From positions 1 through 25,694 of the IMG/VR virus record IMGVR_UViG_3300035389_000028: DNA of 25,694 nt; one strand, written 5' to 3'. Both the position numbers and the translations under genes were made by a program. The notes beneath the pieces are model-generated. The model did not search any database. It was not told the origin of the DNA and was given only the letters and a program-made list of their open reading frames with translations. Source of the stretch: a virus. This document shows positions 1-7,374 of the stretch, piece after piece (the first letter of the stretch is position 1; each line of letters begins with the position of its first letter).

Positions 1-413
1 TGAACTCCAGCACAAGAATTAACAGTGCCCTTACCTTCTTTGTGAGGAATAAGATAAGTTTTGCCATCTTCGTTAGTAATAGGCTTTAAACCACCTTTAC
101 GAGAGGCATAAGAGCGAGAGACAAAACGCTTTTCAAAAAGAGGGTTGATAATATTATAAATAGCCCGCATTACTATCCTATCTAGCATTTGTGGCTCTGT
201 TATGTTTCTTAATTTGGGCTCCCTTACTTGGTAGTGTCTACATCTAGAAAATTTATAAGTCCTATATATCAAATGCCATTGTAAATTAGCTAAGCATTGA
301 TATTCATCAAATGCTAGTTCCATAAAATCAGAATTAAATCTATGAGTTTTACCCACCTCTTCAAAAGCTAGGGATAAATTATCCCAGTCATATATTTGTT
401 CGTATAAAGTCAT
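1..413 (-). CDS. DGR reverse transcriptase, N-terminal part (cut by window edge)
   Basis: Reverse transcriptase of a diversity-generating retroelement; it copies the TR RNA into cDNA with errors at adenines. 137 codons are visible from ATG at 411-413, with GGAG about 8 nt upstream, and the frame is still open at base 1. Known DGR-RT features seen: an N-terminal helical stretch beginning MTLYEQIYDWDNL, then the block TEPQMLDRIVMRAIYNIINP (residues 72-91) and FEKRFVSRSYASRKG (93-107), followed by GKGTVNSCAG. These match the conserved fingers region, in which DGR RTs have a SYAxRxGKGTxxA-like run. Here about 18-20 extra residues separate SYASRKG from GKGT, which is unusual. The catalytic YxDD box lies outside the window. 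The gene is last in the cassette VR gene-avd-TR-RT, and a terminator hairpin sits just before its ribosome binding site, so its expression is probably low. Confidence 0.93.
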   Translation of the reverse strand, partial: MTLYEQIYDWDNLSLAFEEVGKTHRFNSDFMELAFDEYQCLANLQWHLIYRTYKFSRCRHYQVREPKLRNITEPQMLDRIVMRAIYNIINPLFEKRFVSRSYASRKGGLKPITNEDGKTYLIPHKEGKGTVNSCAGV

Positions 414-420
414 TTTTCTC

Positions 421-462
421 CAAAAAAAACACGTTACAACCACTTTTTAGCCGTTGTAACGT
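421..462 (-). terminator. Intrinsic terminator between TR and the RT gene
   Basis: On the minus strand a perfect 10-bp stem, ACGTTACAAC paired with GTTGTAACGT (453-462 with 431-440), has a 12-nt loop and is followed at once by GTTTTTTTT. This is the form of a Rho-independent terminator. It ends directly before the GGAG of the reverse transcriptase gene. I infer that it stops most transcripts after the TR and lets only some reach RT. It could also be a structured part of the TR RNA. Confidence 0.8.
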
Positions 463-508
463 TATATTTATTTTCTCTATAGAGGCAAGTAATCGTTCTT
501 TTTTTTGT

Positions 509-530
509 ACAATAGGGTTTTAGCTATTGT
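509..530 (-). other. Stem-loop in the TR RNA downstream of TR
   Basis: A perfect 7-bp stem (ACAATAG with CTATTGT) encloses an 8-nt loop, CTAAAACC on the minus strand. It lies 13 nt past the TR end, in the spacer where DGR RNAs carry the structured segment bound by RT and Avd. Both this loop and the loop of the terminator hairpin at 431-462 contain GCTAAAA or CTAAAA. No T-run follows on the minus strand, so it is not a terminator for the cassette. A role in RT-Avd binding is inference. Confidence 0.5.
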
Positions 531-542
531 CTTCTTGTTTTA

Positions 543-660
543 AGAGCCCACGCGAAAGCCTATATTCCAGTTCGAATTACCACGGGAATTGTTACCATTG
601 CACTGACCGAAGCCCGTGTTCGAGGCACCATTGTTGCAATTACCACCGAAATACAAACCA
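543..660 (-). repeat. DGR template repeat (TR)
   Basis: This 118-bp block is nearly identical to 1107-1224 at an offset of 564. Seven positions differ: 546, 578, 593, 604, 632, 635 and 641. Six of them (all but 546) are T on the plus strand here, that is A in the coding strand, which is the hallmark of adenine-directed mutagenic retrohoming. Read in the VR frame, the TR carries AAT/AAC and CAG codons where the VR has Tyr, His, Asp and Arg codons. The block is not inside a protein gene; it lies between avd and the RT gene, as in the Bordetella phage cassette. The remaining difference, at 546, sits near the 3' end of the repeat and would correspond to the IMH*/IMH distinction. Confidence 0.95.
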
Positions 661-684
661 AACGCTAATATTACTTAACCATGC

Positions 685-1032
685 TTAGCAATGACTACTC
701 CAAGCTCGCAGTTGCTCTGATATTTGTCCGAGCATTTCACTTATCTTTTGATGATTCTTGATATCTCTCATAGCACCTATTGCTAGAGCTAGTTTAATTT
801 CAACATTCAACTTGTCTAGTTCTAATTTAGCTTCGTTTAATGCTTTTAGTTTTTCAGTTCTATTGTAGGTATAATAGCTTCTTCTAATTAATGCATAAAA
901 TAAAACAGCACTCTCTCTGATTTGTGCACCAAGAGTATACTTTTCAGCATTGGCTATCTTTCTAATAATTGTATATAAATACTGAAGCATTTTTTCTGTA
1001 TCAGTAAAAATAGAAGGAAAGGAATTTTTCAT
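685..1032 (-). CDS. avd: DGR accessory variability determinant (Avd-like), 115 aa
   Basis: A small, basic, nearly all-helical protein of the size and make-up of Avd proteins, which form a pentameric four-helix-bundle barrel that binds the DGR reverse transcriptase and nucleic acid. Seen: long amphipathic helices (residues 10-30, 33-60, 60-90 and 92-112) and the Arg/Lys/Tyr-rich run ALIRRSYYTYNRTEKLKAL in the middle. GAGG stands about 9 nt before the ATG. It lies between the variable gene and the TR, the usual place. Sequence conservation in this family is low, so the call rests on length, helicity and position. It should work with the RT in cDNA synthesis. Confidence 0.85.
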   Translation of the reverse strand: MKNSFPSIFTDTEKMLQYLYTIIRKIANAEKYTLGAQIRESAVLFYALIRRSYYTYNRTEKLKALNEAKLELDKLNVEIKLALAIGAMRDIKNHQKISEMLGQISEQLRAWSSHC

Positions 1033-1079
1033 AATATAACCTCAAAAAAAATAAGAAAAGGAAAAAGAAGAAGGAAAAT

Positions 1080-1099
1080 AAGTCGCTCTTCGAGCTCTT
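1080..1099 (-). other. Hairpin just downstream of VR, probable DGR target-recognition element
   Basis: Coding strand: AAG, then GCTC-GAA-GAGC, then CTT: a 4-bp GC-rich stem with a GAA loop, extended by three more pairs beyond a small internal loop. It lies 8 nt after the VR end and overlaps the stop codon. The matching place after the TR has no such hairpin. In Bordetella phage BPP-1 a short GC stem with a GAAA loop after VR is needed for efficient retrohoming; by analogy this one marks the VR as recipient. Confidence 0.6.
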
Positions 1100-2357
1100 A
1101 AATTAAAGAACCCACGCGAAAGCCTATATTCCAGTTCGAATAACCACGGGAATTGTGACCATTGCACCGACCGAAGCCCGTGTTCGAGGCACCATCGTGG
1201 CAATAACCACCGAAATACAAACCACGTTCCATAAGTAACGCGTTTCGCATGTAAGAATACCCAGTTGGATCATTAGAACCTACTGGCATTACTAGAAGCT
1301 CTTTTAATATCCCAGGAACAACTATTCCAGCTTTTGCTGTAAGTGTTGAGAAATTATTTCCGCCATACCCTTCTGCTTCATTTGCTTGTCTCACTATTTC
1401 GCTACCCTGAGCCAACTCGAACGGTTTAGAAGCTCCAATAACATCAGAATAGCTCCAACCTAAAGCTGTTCCATCATTAGTAGTGCTTAAAGTTCCATTA
1501 GCTAATACATATTTCCATTCAGTGCTAGAAGCAGATAAATCAACTCCTTCTATTGCAGCTTTATTTCCATCCAAGACTTGAATAAATCCTTCATAGTATC
1601 TTATGCCAGCTTTCCACTCATAAGCGTTACCTCTTAAATCAGCAGGACTTAAACAGGTTCCGTCTAGGTTCCAGGAAGCAGGTCCACTTCCCGTTAATGT
1701 TTTTCCAACTCTAGATTCTTCACCACTTACATAAATATGATCATCACATGGAATTCCAGTTCCGTTTTTTGAAGACTGGTCTGTACCAAAATAGCTATTA
1801 CCCTTGCAACAAAAACCCTTAGCCCTTGATAATAAAGACAAATAGCCAACTTCTGGAGCTGTTTCTAAATGCAAGGCTTTACCATTTGAAAAGGCACCAG
1901 CGTTAGCACTATTAATTAATCCTGTACATCCGTCATGGGTTATATTATGAGCTGGAGACATTCCCCTTAATGAAGTAGGGAAGTTGTGATTATTATGGCG
2001 AGCGGCCATATATTTGCCCAATCTAAAACCTTGAAATTTTCCTGATTGAACGAAAGCAGGATGAACTCCAAGATTTCCTTCTGATGGTGCATAATCAACT
2101 CCATTGTTTGAAAGAAAACTATTCCTAGCAGTTTCATTAACTTTAAAATTAACCATTACATTAGGTCTTCCTAGTTTATCAAAGATTAACTCGTTCTTCC
2201 CTTCAGTTAATTCTTTGATTTCTTGACCTAAATCATACAATTCGCAACCGTAGGTTGTTTCATCAGGAATCAAACTAGCATTTGTTTTTGCAATATCAGT
2301 TATTCTGTTTTCTGCCTTGAATAACGCTTCTTCTAATTTTGTTGTTTTATATTTCAT
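1098..2357 (-). CDS. DGR target: variable lectin-fold tail protein (probable receptor-binding tip), 419 aa
   Basis: Protein with an N-terminal linker (residues 1-75, partly helical) and a long Gly/Asn/Ser-rich C-terminal domain resembling the C-type-lectin / formylglycine-generating-enzyme fold used by DGR targets. The last residues, from GLYFGGYCHDG to WNIGFRVGSLI, are encoded by the VR. The typical DGR ending GFR(V/L) is present, with variable sites at Tyr, His, Asp, Arg, His and Tyr, all from AAY or CAG codons in the TR. Cysteines at CCKGNSYFG and GIPCDD may stabilise the fold. GGAGGG stands 5 nt before the ATG, which overlaps the end of the preceding gene by 11 nt. Being last in the tail module, it probably sits at the tail tip and binds the host surface; that role is inference. 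Confidence 0.9.
   Translation of the reverse strand: MKYKTTKLEEALFKAENRITDIAKTNASLIPDETTYGCELYDLGQEIKELTEGKNELIFDKLGRPNVMVNFKVNETARNSFLSNNGVDYAPSEGNLGVHPAFVQSGKFQGFRLGKYMAARHNNHNFPTSLRGMSPAHNITHDGCTGLINSANAGAFSNGKALHLETAPEVGYLSLLSRAKGFCCKGNSYFGTDQSSKNGTGIPCDDHIYVSGEESRVGKTLTGSGPASWNLDGTCLSPADLRGNAYEWKAGIRYYEGFIQVLDGNKAAIEGVDLSASSTEWKYVLANGTLSTTNDGTALGWSYSDVIGASKPFELAQGSEIVRQANEAEGYGGNNFSTLTAKAGIVVPGILKELLVMPVGSNDPTGYSYMRNALLMERGLYFGGYCHDGASNTGFGRCNGHNSRGYSNWNIGFRVGSLI
1107..1224 (-). repeat. DGR variable repeat (VR)
   Basis: 118 bp at the 3' end of the tail protein gene, matching the TR at 543-660. Coding changes from TR to VR: AAT to TAT, AAC to CAC, AAT to GAT, CAG to CGG, AAC to CAC, AAT to TAT. 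The 31 bases next to the 3' end (1111-1141) are identical to the TR and GC-rich, as expected for the initiation-of-mutagenic-homing segment. Confidence 0.95.
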
Positions 2358-2568
2358 TTATACCCTCCAGTTGCTCCGATTCATCTATGAACAGTTTAGC
2401 ATTTTCCACTCTGCAGTCTCGAGCTAACTGATTAGCATAAACCTCACAGTTTCCGTTAACTATTGCAGTTTTTGAACAAATATCTTCATTATCTTTTTTC
2501 CAGATAACTGTAATTTTAGTTCCCTGTGTTACTTTTTCAGTTTCGTGACTATAAGTAAAATTTATCAT
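2347..2568 (-). CDS. Small phage protein of unknown function, 73 aa
   Basis: I do not recognise a family. The protein looks like a small beta-rich domain (TKITVIWKKDNEDICSKTAI) with an acidic tail. GGAGG lies 10 nt before the ATG, which overlaps the previous stop (ATGA), and the 3' end overlaps the variable tail gene by 11 nt. It is thus translationally coupled on both sides within the tail-tip operon. It may be a small structural or assembly factor for the neighbouring variable protein; this is only suggested by position. Confidence 0.75.
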   Translation of the reverse strand: MINFTYSHETEKVTQGTKITVIWKKDNEDICSKTAIVNGNCEVYANQLARDCRVENAKLFIDESEQLEGINEI

Positions 2569-2930
2569 AATTCTGTAACCTCCAAAATTGCAGCAAATCC
2601 AACTGACTTTGCATAAATAGATTGGGATACTGTTGAAAAATTAAGCTTAACAGTACTTCCTGGCTCTAAAGGATAACCAACACTACTATTAATAGTAGAA
2701 GAGGTTAATTGAACTTGTATGTTAGAAAGATTTTTTACTATCAACGAAGTTCTATCTACCAGGGCAGTAGTTCCTACTTGAAGTAAAACATTTGAACTTG
2801 ATAGGGCCGTTATTTTCCCTGTTCTAAAAGATGATCCTATACTAAGTTCTTGAATTTCTTCATGGTTCAATTTGTCAATTGACGTTTTTACTTTAGCCAT
2901 ATCAGATGGTGAGATTTGTGGAAATAGCAT
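2565..2930 (-). CDS. Probable tail-tip structural protein, 121 aa
   Basis: The N-terminal 35 residues are helical; the rest (residues 35-121) is Ser/Thr/Val-rich with alternating hydrophobic residues, suggesting a beta-sandwich. The segment YPLEPGSTVKLNFS is similar in style to small accessory proteins near phage receptor-binding proteins. GGAGG precedes the ATG by 8 nt. It lies between the repeat-containing fibre gene and the DGR target. No catalytic motif, signal peptide or membrane segment is seen. Function is inferred from position only. Confidence 0.7.
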   Translation of the reverse strand: MLFPQISPSDMAKVKTSIDKLNHEEIQELSIGSSFRTGKITALSSSNVLLQVGTTALVDRTSLIVKNLSNIQVQLTSSTINSSVGYPLEPGSTVKLNFSTVSQSIYAKSVGFAAILEVTEL

Positions 2931-2933
2931 TTA

Positions 2934-3617
2934 TTATTCCTCCTGTGTTGTTTGTTCCGTATACACTATACAGTAATGGTTATTGATTTCTTGATAGCCA
3001 ATTGAAAAAACTTTTCCATTTTTTGCAATATTATTGCCACCAAGCCCTGCTCCAATTATGTTTTCAACTTCAACCTTCATTAAGGCTACGGAGTTTTTAG
3101 ACGATTCCGAAGCTACCTCACTTGCTAGGGCCTTTGTTTCACTGGTTAAAGCGTTACTTGCAGAAGTAGAAGCTCCAGAAGCGCTAGCAGTTGCACTATT
3201 CTTGCTTGCTAGAGCTTCACTTGCTGAAGTTGAAGCACTTGAAGCACTAGTACTTGCACTGGCTTTGCTTGCTAGAGCCTCACTAGCAGAAGTAGAAGCC
3301 CCCGAAGCACTGGAACTTGCATTGTGTTCACTTGATAAAGCGTTGTCTTTTAACTGTCTAATGTCTGCTACATTAGTAATGATTTCACTACAATTAATTA
3401 ACAATTCTTGATCAGAAAGAATTTCATTACAATTAGTTAATAGTTCCTGTATTGAATCTGAATTTTCCATTACTTCCTGAAGCATTGAAATTTTTGAGCT
3501 TAAAAAATTCTTTAAAGCTTCAATTGGATAATGTCCAGCACCTAGCTCTGATAGCACTAAAACTTTATCAGTATTTGCGGGATTTAAGAGAGCATCAAAA
3601 TTCCATTTTTCTGCCAT
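2934..3617 (-). CDS. Tail fibre/collar protein with Ser-Ala repeats, 227 aa
   Basis: Residues 1-75 form an N-terminal region likely to attach to the tail. Residues 80-170 are low-complexity Ser/Ala/Thr repeats with a period of 21 residues (for example ASTSASEALASK), typical of the shafts of phage tail fibres. The C-terminal 45 residues (from IIGAGLGGNNIAK) form a short tip. GGAG lies 8 nt before the ATG. It is directly followed by the two small proteins and the DGR target. The repeats are also visible at the DNA level (63 bp). Confidence 0.8.
   Translation of the reverse strand: MAEKWNFDALLNPANTDKVLVLSELGAGHYPIEALKNFLSSKISMLQEVMENSDSIQELLTNCNEILSDQELLINCSEIITNVADIRQLKDNALSSEHNASSSASGASTSASEALASKASASTSASSASTSASEALASKNSATASASGASTSASNALTSETKALASEVASESSKNSVALMKVEVENIIGAGLGGNNIAKNGKVFSIGYQEINNHYCIVYTEQTTQEE
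3142..3330 (-). repeat. Three tandem 63-bp repeats inside the fibre gene
   Basis: Starts of similar units lie at about 3142, 3205 and 3268; for example cttgctagag recurs at 3205 and 3268. Each unit codes for 21 residues of the Ser/Ala shaft, so copy-number change would keep the frame. Confidence 0.7.
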
Positions 3618-4007
3618 TTATTCATCTCCTATGGTTTTAACTAAATCTCTAATATATTGTTTAGCTTCTTTTTTTGCAGCTTTTAACAAAATTACATAAT
3701 CCTCTTTATCACTATCATATTTAGTGATTTCTGCTTGAATTTCATCTACGGTTTTACCATTGCCAAAAAGGGGTTTACTGGTATTGTAAAGAAAATCTTC
3801 ATCTAGCTGATACTTTAAAAAGGTGTAAAGATATTCCTTTTTGTTGCTACTAGTATCTTCTGAAAATAAATATGCTTTCAGTTTTTGTTCTTGTGTTGGT
3901 TTCACTTTTAAATCATATTCACGCTTAGAAACTTCTTTAAAACCATCAAGACTTATATCAGATTCAACATAGATACTTTTATCTGTTTTATAAAATTTAT
4001 TTGACAT
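3618..4007 (-). CDS. Tail-associated protein of unknown function, 129 aa
   Basis: A charged, mostly helical protein with no recognised family. I place the start at ATG 4005-4007, because GGGAGG lies 8 nt upstream; a longer reading from 4040 has no such site. The start overlaps the end of the tail hub gene by 11 nt. The C-terminal 50 residues are Lys/Glu/Asp-rich and probably coiled. Position between hub and fibre suggests a fibre connector or assembly chaperone; this is inference. Confidence 0.75.
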   Translation of the reverse strand: MSNKFYKTDKSIYVESDISLDGFKEVSKREYDLKVKPTQEQKLKAYLFSEDTSSNKKEYLYTFLKYQLDEDFLYNTSKPLFGNGKTVDEIQAEITKYDSDKEDYVILLKAAKKEAKQYIRDLVKTIGDE

Positions 4008-7000
4008 GCAAAACACCTCCCACGTTATAAACGGTACCAATCGGCATACTTGAATCTAGAGCGGGTGCCTCTAACATTACATCATAAGAACTTCCTTTAT
4101 AGGCCATAACTCCAACTAGGGCATTATAGGTAGGAATAACAACATCATAAACTAGAGAATTTAAAGATGATCCATTATATGTAACTACTGGGTTATCCCT
4201 AAAAGTAATTCCATAGTCGATTGGAGTTTGTAGTGCTAAAAAATCGGGATCTACAGATTTAATAGGAGCTACTGGAGTAATTCCTGTTCCTTTGCTAGTA
4301 GCAACTGAATGAAAAGCTCCATCATAGATTTGAAATTTCCCTAAAGTTCCAGCACTTTCAAAATGATATACAACAGTAGAGCCAAGCCACGGCCAAGCCA
4401 CCCCCCACCATCCTATATTAGCTACATCAACACCAACTTTAGTAGTAGTGCTAGATGCCATTGTTACTTGATTACCAGTATCGTTATAAAAATATACATA
4501 GCATTTTAATTCTTCAGTATTCCATGAACCTGAAGCTAAACCACTAATATTATCTGCGGAGAATAAAATCCAGCCGATATTTGATTCTTCTGCAACTTCA
4601 CATCTTATCATTGTATCAAAGCTAATATTATTAGTTTTAGCCCATATACATAAATCAAAGGCCATTCGTTCATTCAATGCTAAAGATTTAATTATTTTTA
4701 CAAAATCTCTACCAGAAGGCTGAACTACAAAAGCAGGAGTTTGTAAAATATCAAATGATCCATTTCCATATATATTGCAGTTTTTGGCACTTAATCCATC
4801 CGCCACCATTCCTTTCATATAAATACGAGAATCGGTTATAGCAAAATCTCCTGTACCATTCACCAGGGCTCTTTTAGTCTTAGATTCATAAAAATCATAG
4901 AAATTATTATCTATTGCCAAAAGGTACGAATCACCTGTTTTTAATTCAAAAGCAGGAGCAGAAATCATTGCACCTTCTTCGTTATATTTAGCTGCACTTA
5001 TATTAACTGAAAAATCTTCTCGTTCAGTAGATGAACCAGGTTTTAATAATTGATCACTAATAACAATTGATTTTGTATATATATTATCAAAGACGGCATT
5101 AACCGCTGAAAGGTTTTGAAAGTACCCATAAAGCGCTATTGAATTTTGTTTAATATTCTTTCCTTCAGAAAGGATAATATCTCTTGATTGTGACATTACC
5201 GCAGAATAATTAAGATCCGCAATATTTGCACATTCAATCCAGGAGCCAGAAGAGAAAACACAGGGTTTATAAACATCTTCAGTTATAGTTTCAACAGTTC
5301 CATCACCTGCGGTTAAAGTTGTTGTTTTTATAGAATGATATATGTAACTATCACCTTCAATAATATATTGTCTATCAGCCACAGAAATTGAATCTGTAAC
5401 CATGTTGACTGGAGCTATATCAAAAATACCAAAACTTTTATTTGCTGTTTCTGAAACTACACCTTTCTCGATTCCGTCAACAACTAATATAGTATTTTTG
5501 CCTACTGTTTTTTTCTGGCCAACTTCGATAGGTATATCATCAAAGTAAAAAGAATCTGCATTATATTCACCTATGAAATTATCATCAAGAGTGGATGAAC
5601 TTGATTGAAGTAATTCTATATTAGTTGTAACAGGAGCGTTATATTCAACTTGAATAACTTTAACAACAGTTTCACTATTATAAGTAACACTAGCTTTAAT
5701 ATAGTTTGTTCCAGCATTGAGATTATCTTTAGTTAAAGTAAATCCCTGTGGATTTACTACCGAAATAGCTTTATCATTAATAGTCCATGAAGGAACTAAG
5801 TTATATTGGTCAAAAACTGTTCCATAAGCAGTAATAATAAATAAAGATTCTGTTAAAGATTCTGTTGATTCAATTTTATATCTTGTTGATTGTATTTTCA
5901 GAAAATCAATAGAAACTGCAGGATATCTTTCTTCTTTATGTATAGTAGTTATTGGCTTGGTTACAGTTATTGAATCAATTCCTTCTAACTCATAATAAAA
6001 CCTATTCGTGTCATAATCTTTTTTTCTGGACAAAATTCGTAATTTAGATAAAAGGTTTAAATTCTTATTTTCATTAAATGAAATAACGGAATTAGGCTCA
6101 ATTTTTTCATAACTCAAAAAAGTGAATACATTTTTACCACTCTTTTTTTTATTATTTATATTTGTTGCAAAAATCTTTACTTCATCATCTTCTGAAATTG
6201 TTTTAGCTTCATATGAAACAGGATTATCTCCTGTAATAATAGTTGATTGATTTCTTGATTCAGATAAATAAACAGTACCTAGAACTTTCATTGTTATTGA
6301 ATCATTTCTAAATAATTCGTCATACCATCCGCTATATTCTATCCAGGCTTTACCTTTTTCTGTTGTAGCATTGGCTGTATCAATTTGACCTCTTACGTGT
6401 TGATAGGCTCCATGATGACTAATACTAGGTTTGTAATTATCAATAGCTATTACAGTTGGAGAGGAATACTGTTTCTTTATTAATGAAAAATCCCAATTTG
6501 TAGAATATCTATTTCCATCTTCGTCTCTTTCTATAGGATACTCTCTCCAGCTTCCATCATAACCAGTAGTAAACCCATCTCTTACCCAGTAACTATTAGC
6601 CCAAGTAGCATCTGGTTTTTTTATGGTTGCTAAAACATAATTTTCAATTGACAAAAACTTTCTATACGAAACTTTTAAACCATCAACATCAGAATCACCT
6701 TTGCTAATCCCTAAATTATTGCGTAATAAATTGGAGGAAATTTCTTTTGTACTTTCTCTATTTGTTTTAGTGGAAAAAACCTTAATAGTATTGCCAATAA
6801 ATCTGTAGTCAATTTCATGCTCATAGCACAAATCAGCAAGATAAGAATTAATATAATTACCTTCCTCTAGTTTTAATTGAACTACAATATTTGGAACTTC
6901 AATTTCTGATTCGACAATAAAATCAGATGAACATAAATCTACTAAAATATGAAATAAAGAATTGGTGGGATCTTCTGAATTAAGAGTTGCTATATTAGTA

Positions 7001-7374
7001 AATTCTTGAATCTTTATTCCATCATCAAGCGCTACTTCTTCATCATATACATAGCATTTTAATTTTTCTGTATTATCTAGAATTGAGATTGTAACAGGAT
7101 CTACTATATGACTATATGTAGCCACAGATAAAGAAGATTTAACAATTCCCGAAAAGATTAAGATTTCATCTTCATAAATAAAGCCTTTAATATCTTCGGT
7201 AGCCGATAAAATCCTAACAGTAAGCTCTTTTGATTTAACAGTAAGTTCTGCTGTTTGAGTTTCATGTTTTCCAAGCGCACCTACACATTCTTTAACCTCT
7301 AAAGTTCTTGCAAGAGTTGTAAAATCTTCCTCGCCAGTTCCAAAATCAAAAGTTATTTTTAAATTATTTAGCAT
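3997..7374 (-). CDS. Tail hub / tail-associated (Tal-like) protein, 1125 aa
   Basis: Very large structural protein directly after the tape measure, the usual place of the distal-tail/Tal-like hub of siphophages. Residues 1-300 resemble the hub domains in which a beta-rich N-terminus is followed by an alpha/beta block (NYINSYLADLCYEHEIDYRFIGNTIKVF). The middle (about 530-620) looks like an Ig-like beta domain ending YIKASVTYNSETVVKVIQVEY. The C-terminal third is Gly/Ser/Thr-rich and fibre-like, ending IGTVYNVGGVLHVK. The start at 7372-7374 is chosen because AAGGTGG lies 4 nt before this ATG; the open frame reaches 7464, but that part overlaps the tape measure gene. No lysozyme or peptidase motif was recognised. 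Confidence 0.85.
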   Translation of the reverse strand: MLNNLKITFDFGTGEEDFTTLARTLEVKECVGALGKHETQTAELTVKSKELTVRILSATEDIKGFIYEDEILIFSGIVKSSLSVATYSHIVDPVTISILDNTEKLKCYVYDEEVALDDGIKIQEFTNIATLNSEDPTNSLFHILVDLCSSDFIVESEIEVPNIVVQLKLEEGNYINSYLADLCYEHEIDYRFIGNTIKVFSTKTNRESTKEISSNLLRNNLGISKGDSDVDGLKVSYRKFLSIENYVLATIKKPDATWANSYWVRDGFTTGYDGSWREYPIERDEDGNRYSTNWDFSLIKKQYSSPTVIAIDNYKPSISHHGAYQHVRGQIDTANATTEKGKAWIEYSGWYDELFRNDSITMKVLGTVYLSESRNQSTIITGDNPVSYEAKTISEDDEVKIFATNINNKKKSGKNVFTFLSYEKIEPNSVISFNENKNLNLLSKLRILSRKKDYDTNRFYYELEGIDSITVTKPITTIHKEERYPAVSIDFLKIQSTRYKIESTESLTESLFIITAYGTVFDQYNLVPSWTINDKAISVVNPQGFTLTKDNLNAGTNYIKASVTYNSETVVKVIQVEYNAPVTTNIELLQSSSSTLDDNFIGEYNADSFYFDDIPIEVGQKKTVGKNTILVVDGIEKGVVSETANKSFGIFDIAPVNMVTDSISVADRQYIIEGDSYIYHSIKTTTLTAGDGTVETITEDVYKPCVFSSGSWIECANIADLNYSAVMSQSRDIILSEGKNIKQNSIALYGYFQNLSAVNAVFDNIYTKSIVISDQLLKPGSSTEREDFSVNISAAKYNEEGAMISAPAFELKTGDSYLLAIDNNFYDFYESKTKRALVNGTGDFAITDSRIYMKGMVADGLSAKNCNIYGNGSFDILQTPAFVVQPSGRDFVKIIKSLALNERMAFDLCIWAKTNNISFDTMIRCEVAEESNIGWILFSADNISGLASGSWNTEELKCYVYFYNDTGNQVTMASSTTTKVGVDVANIGWWGVAWPWLGSTVVYHFESAGTLGKFQIYDGAFHSVATSKGTGITPVAPIKSVDPDFLALQTPIDYGITFRDNPVVTYNGSSLNSLVYDVVIPTYNALVGVMAYKGSSYDVMLEAPALDSSMPIGTVYNVGGVLHVK

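Noticed and set aside
3034-3411. Plus-strand open frame of 125 codons
   Set aside because: It is the antisense shadow of the Ser/Ala repeats of the fibre gene and has no ribosome binding site.
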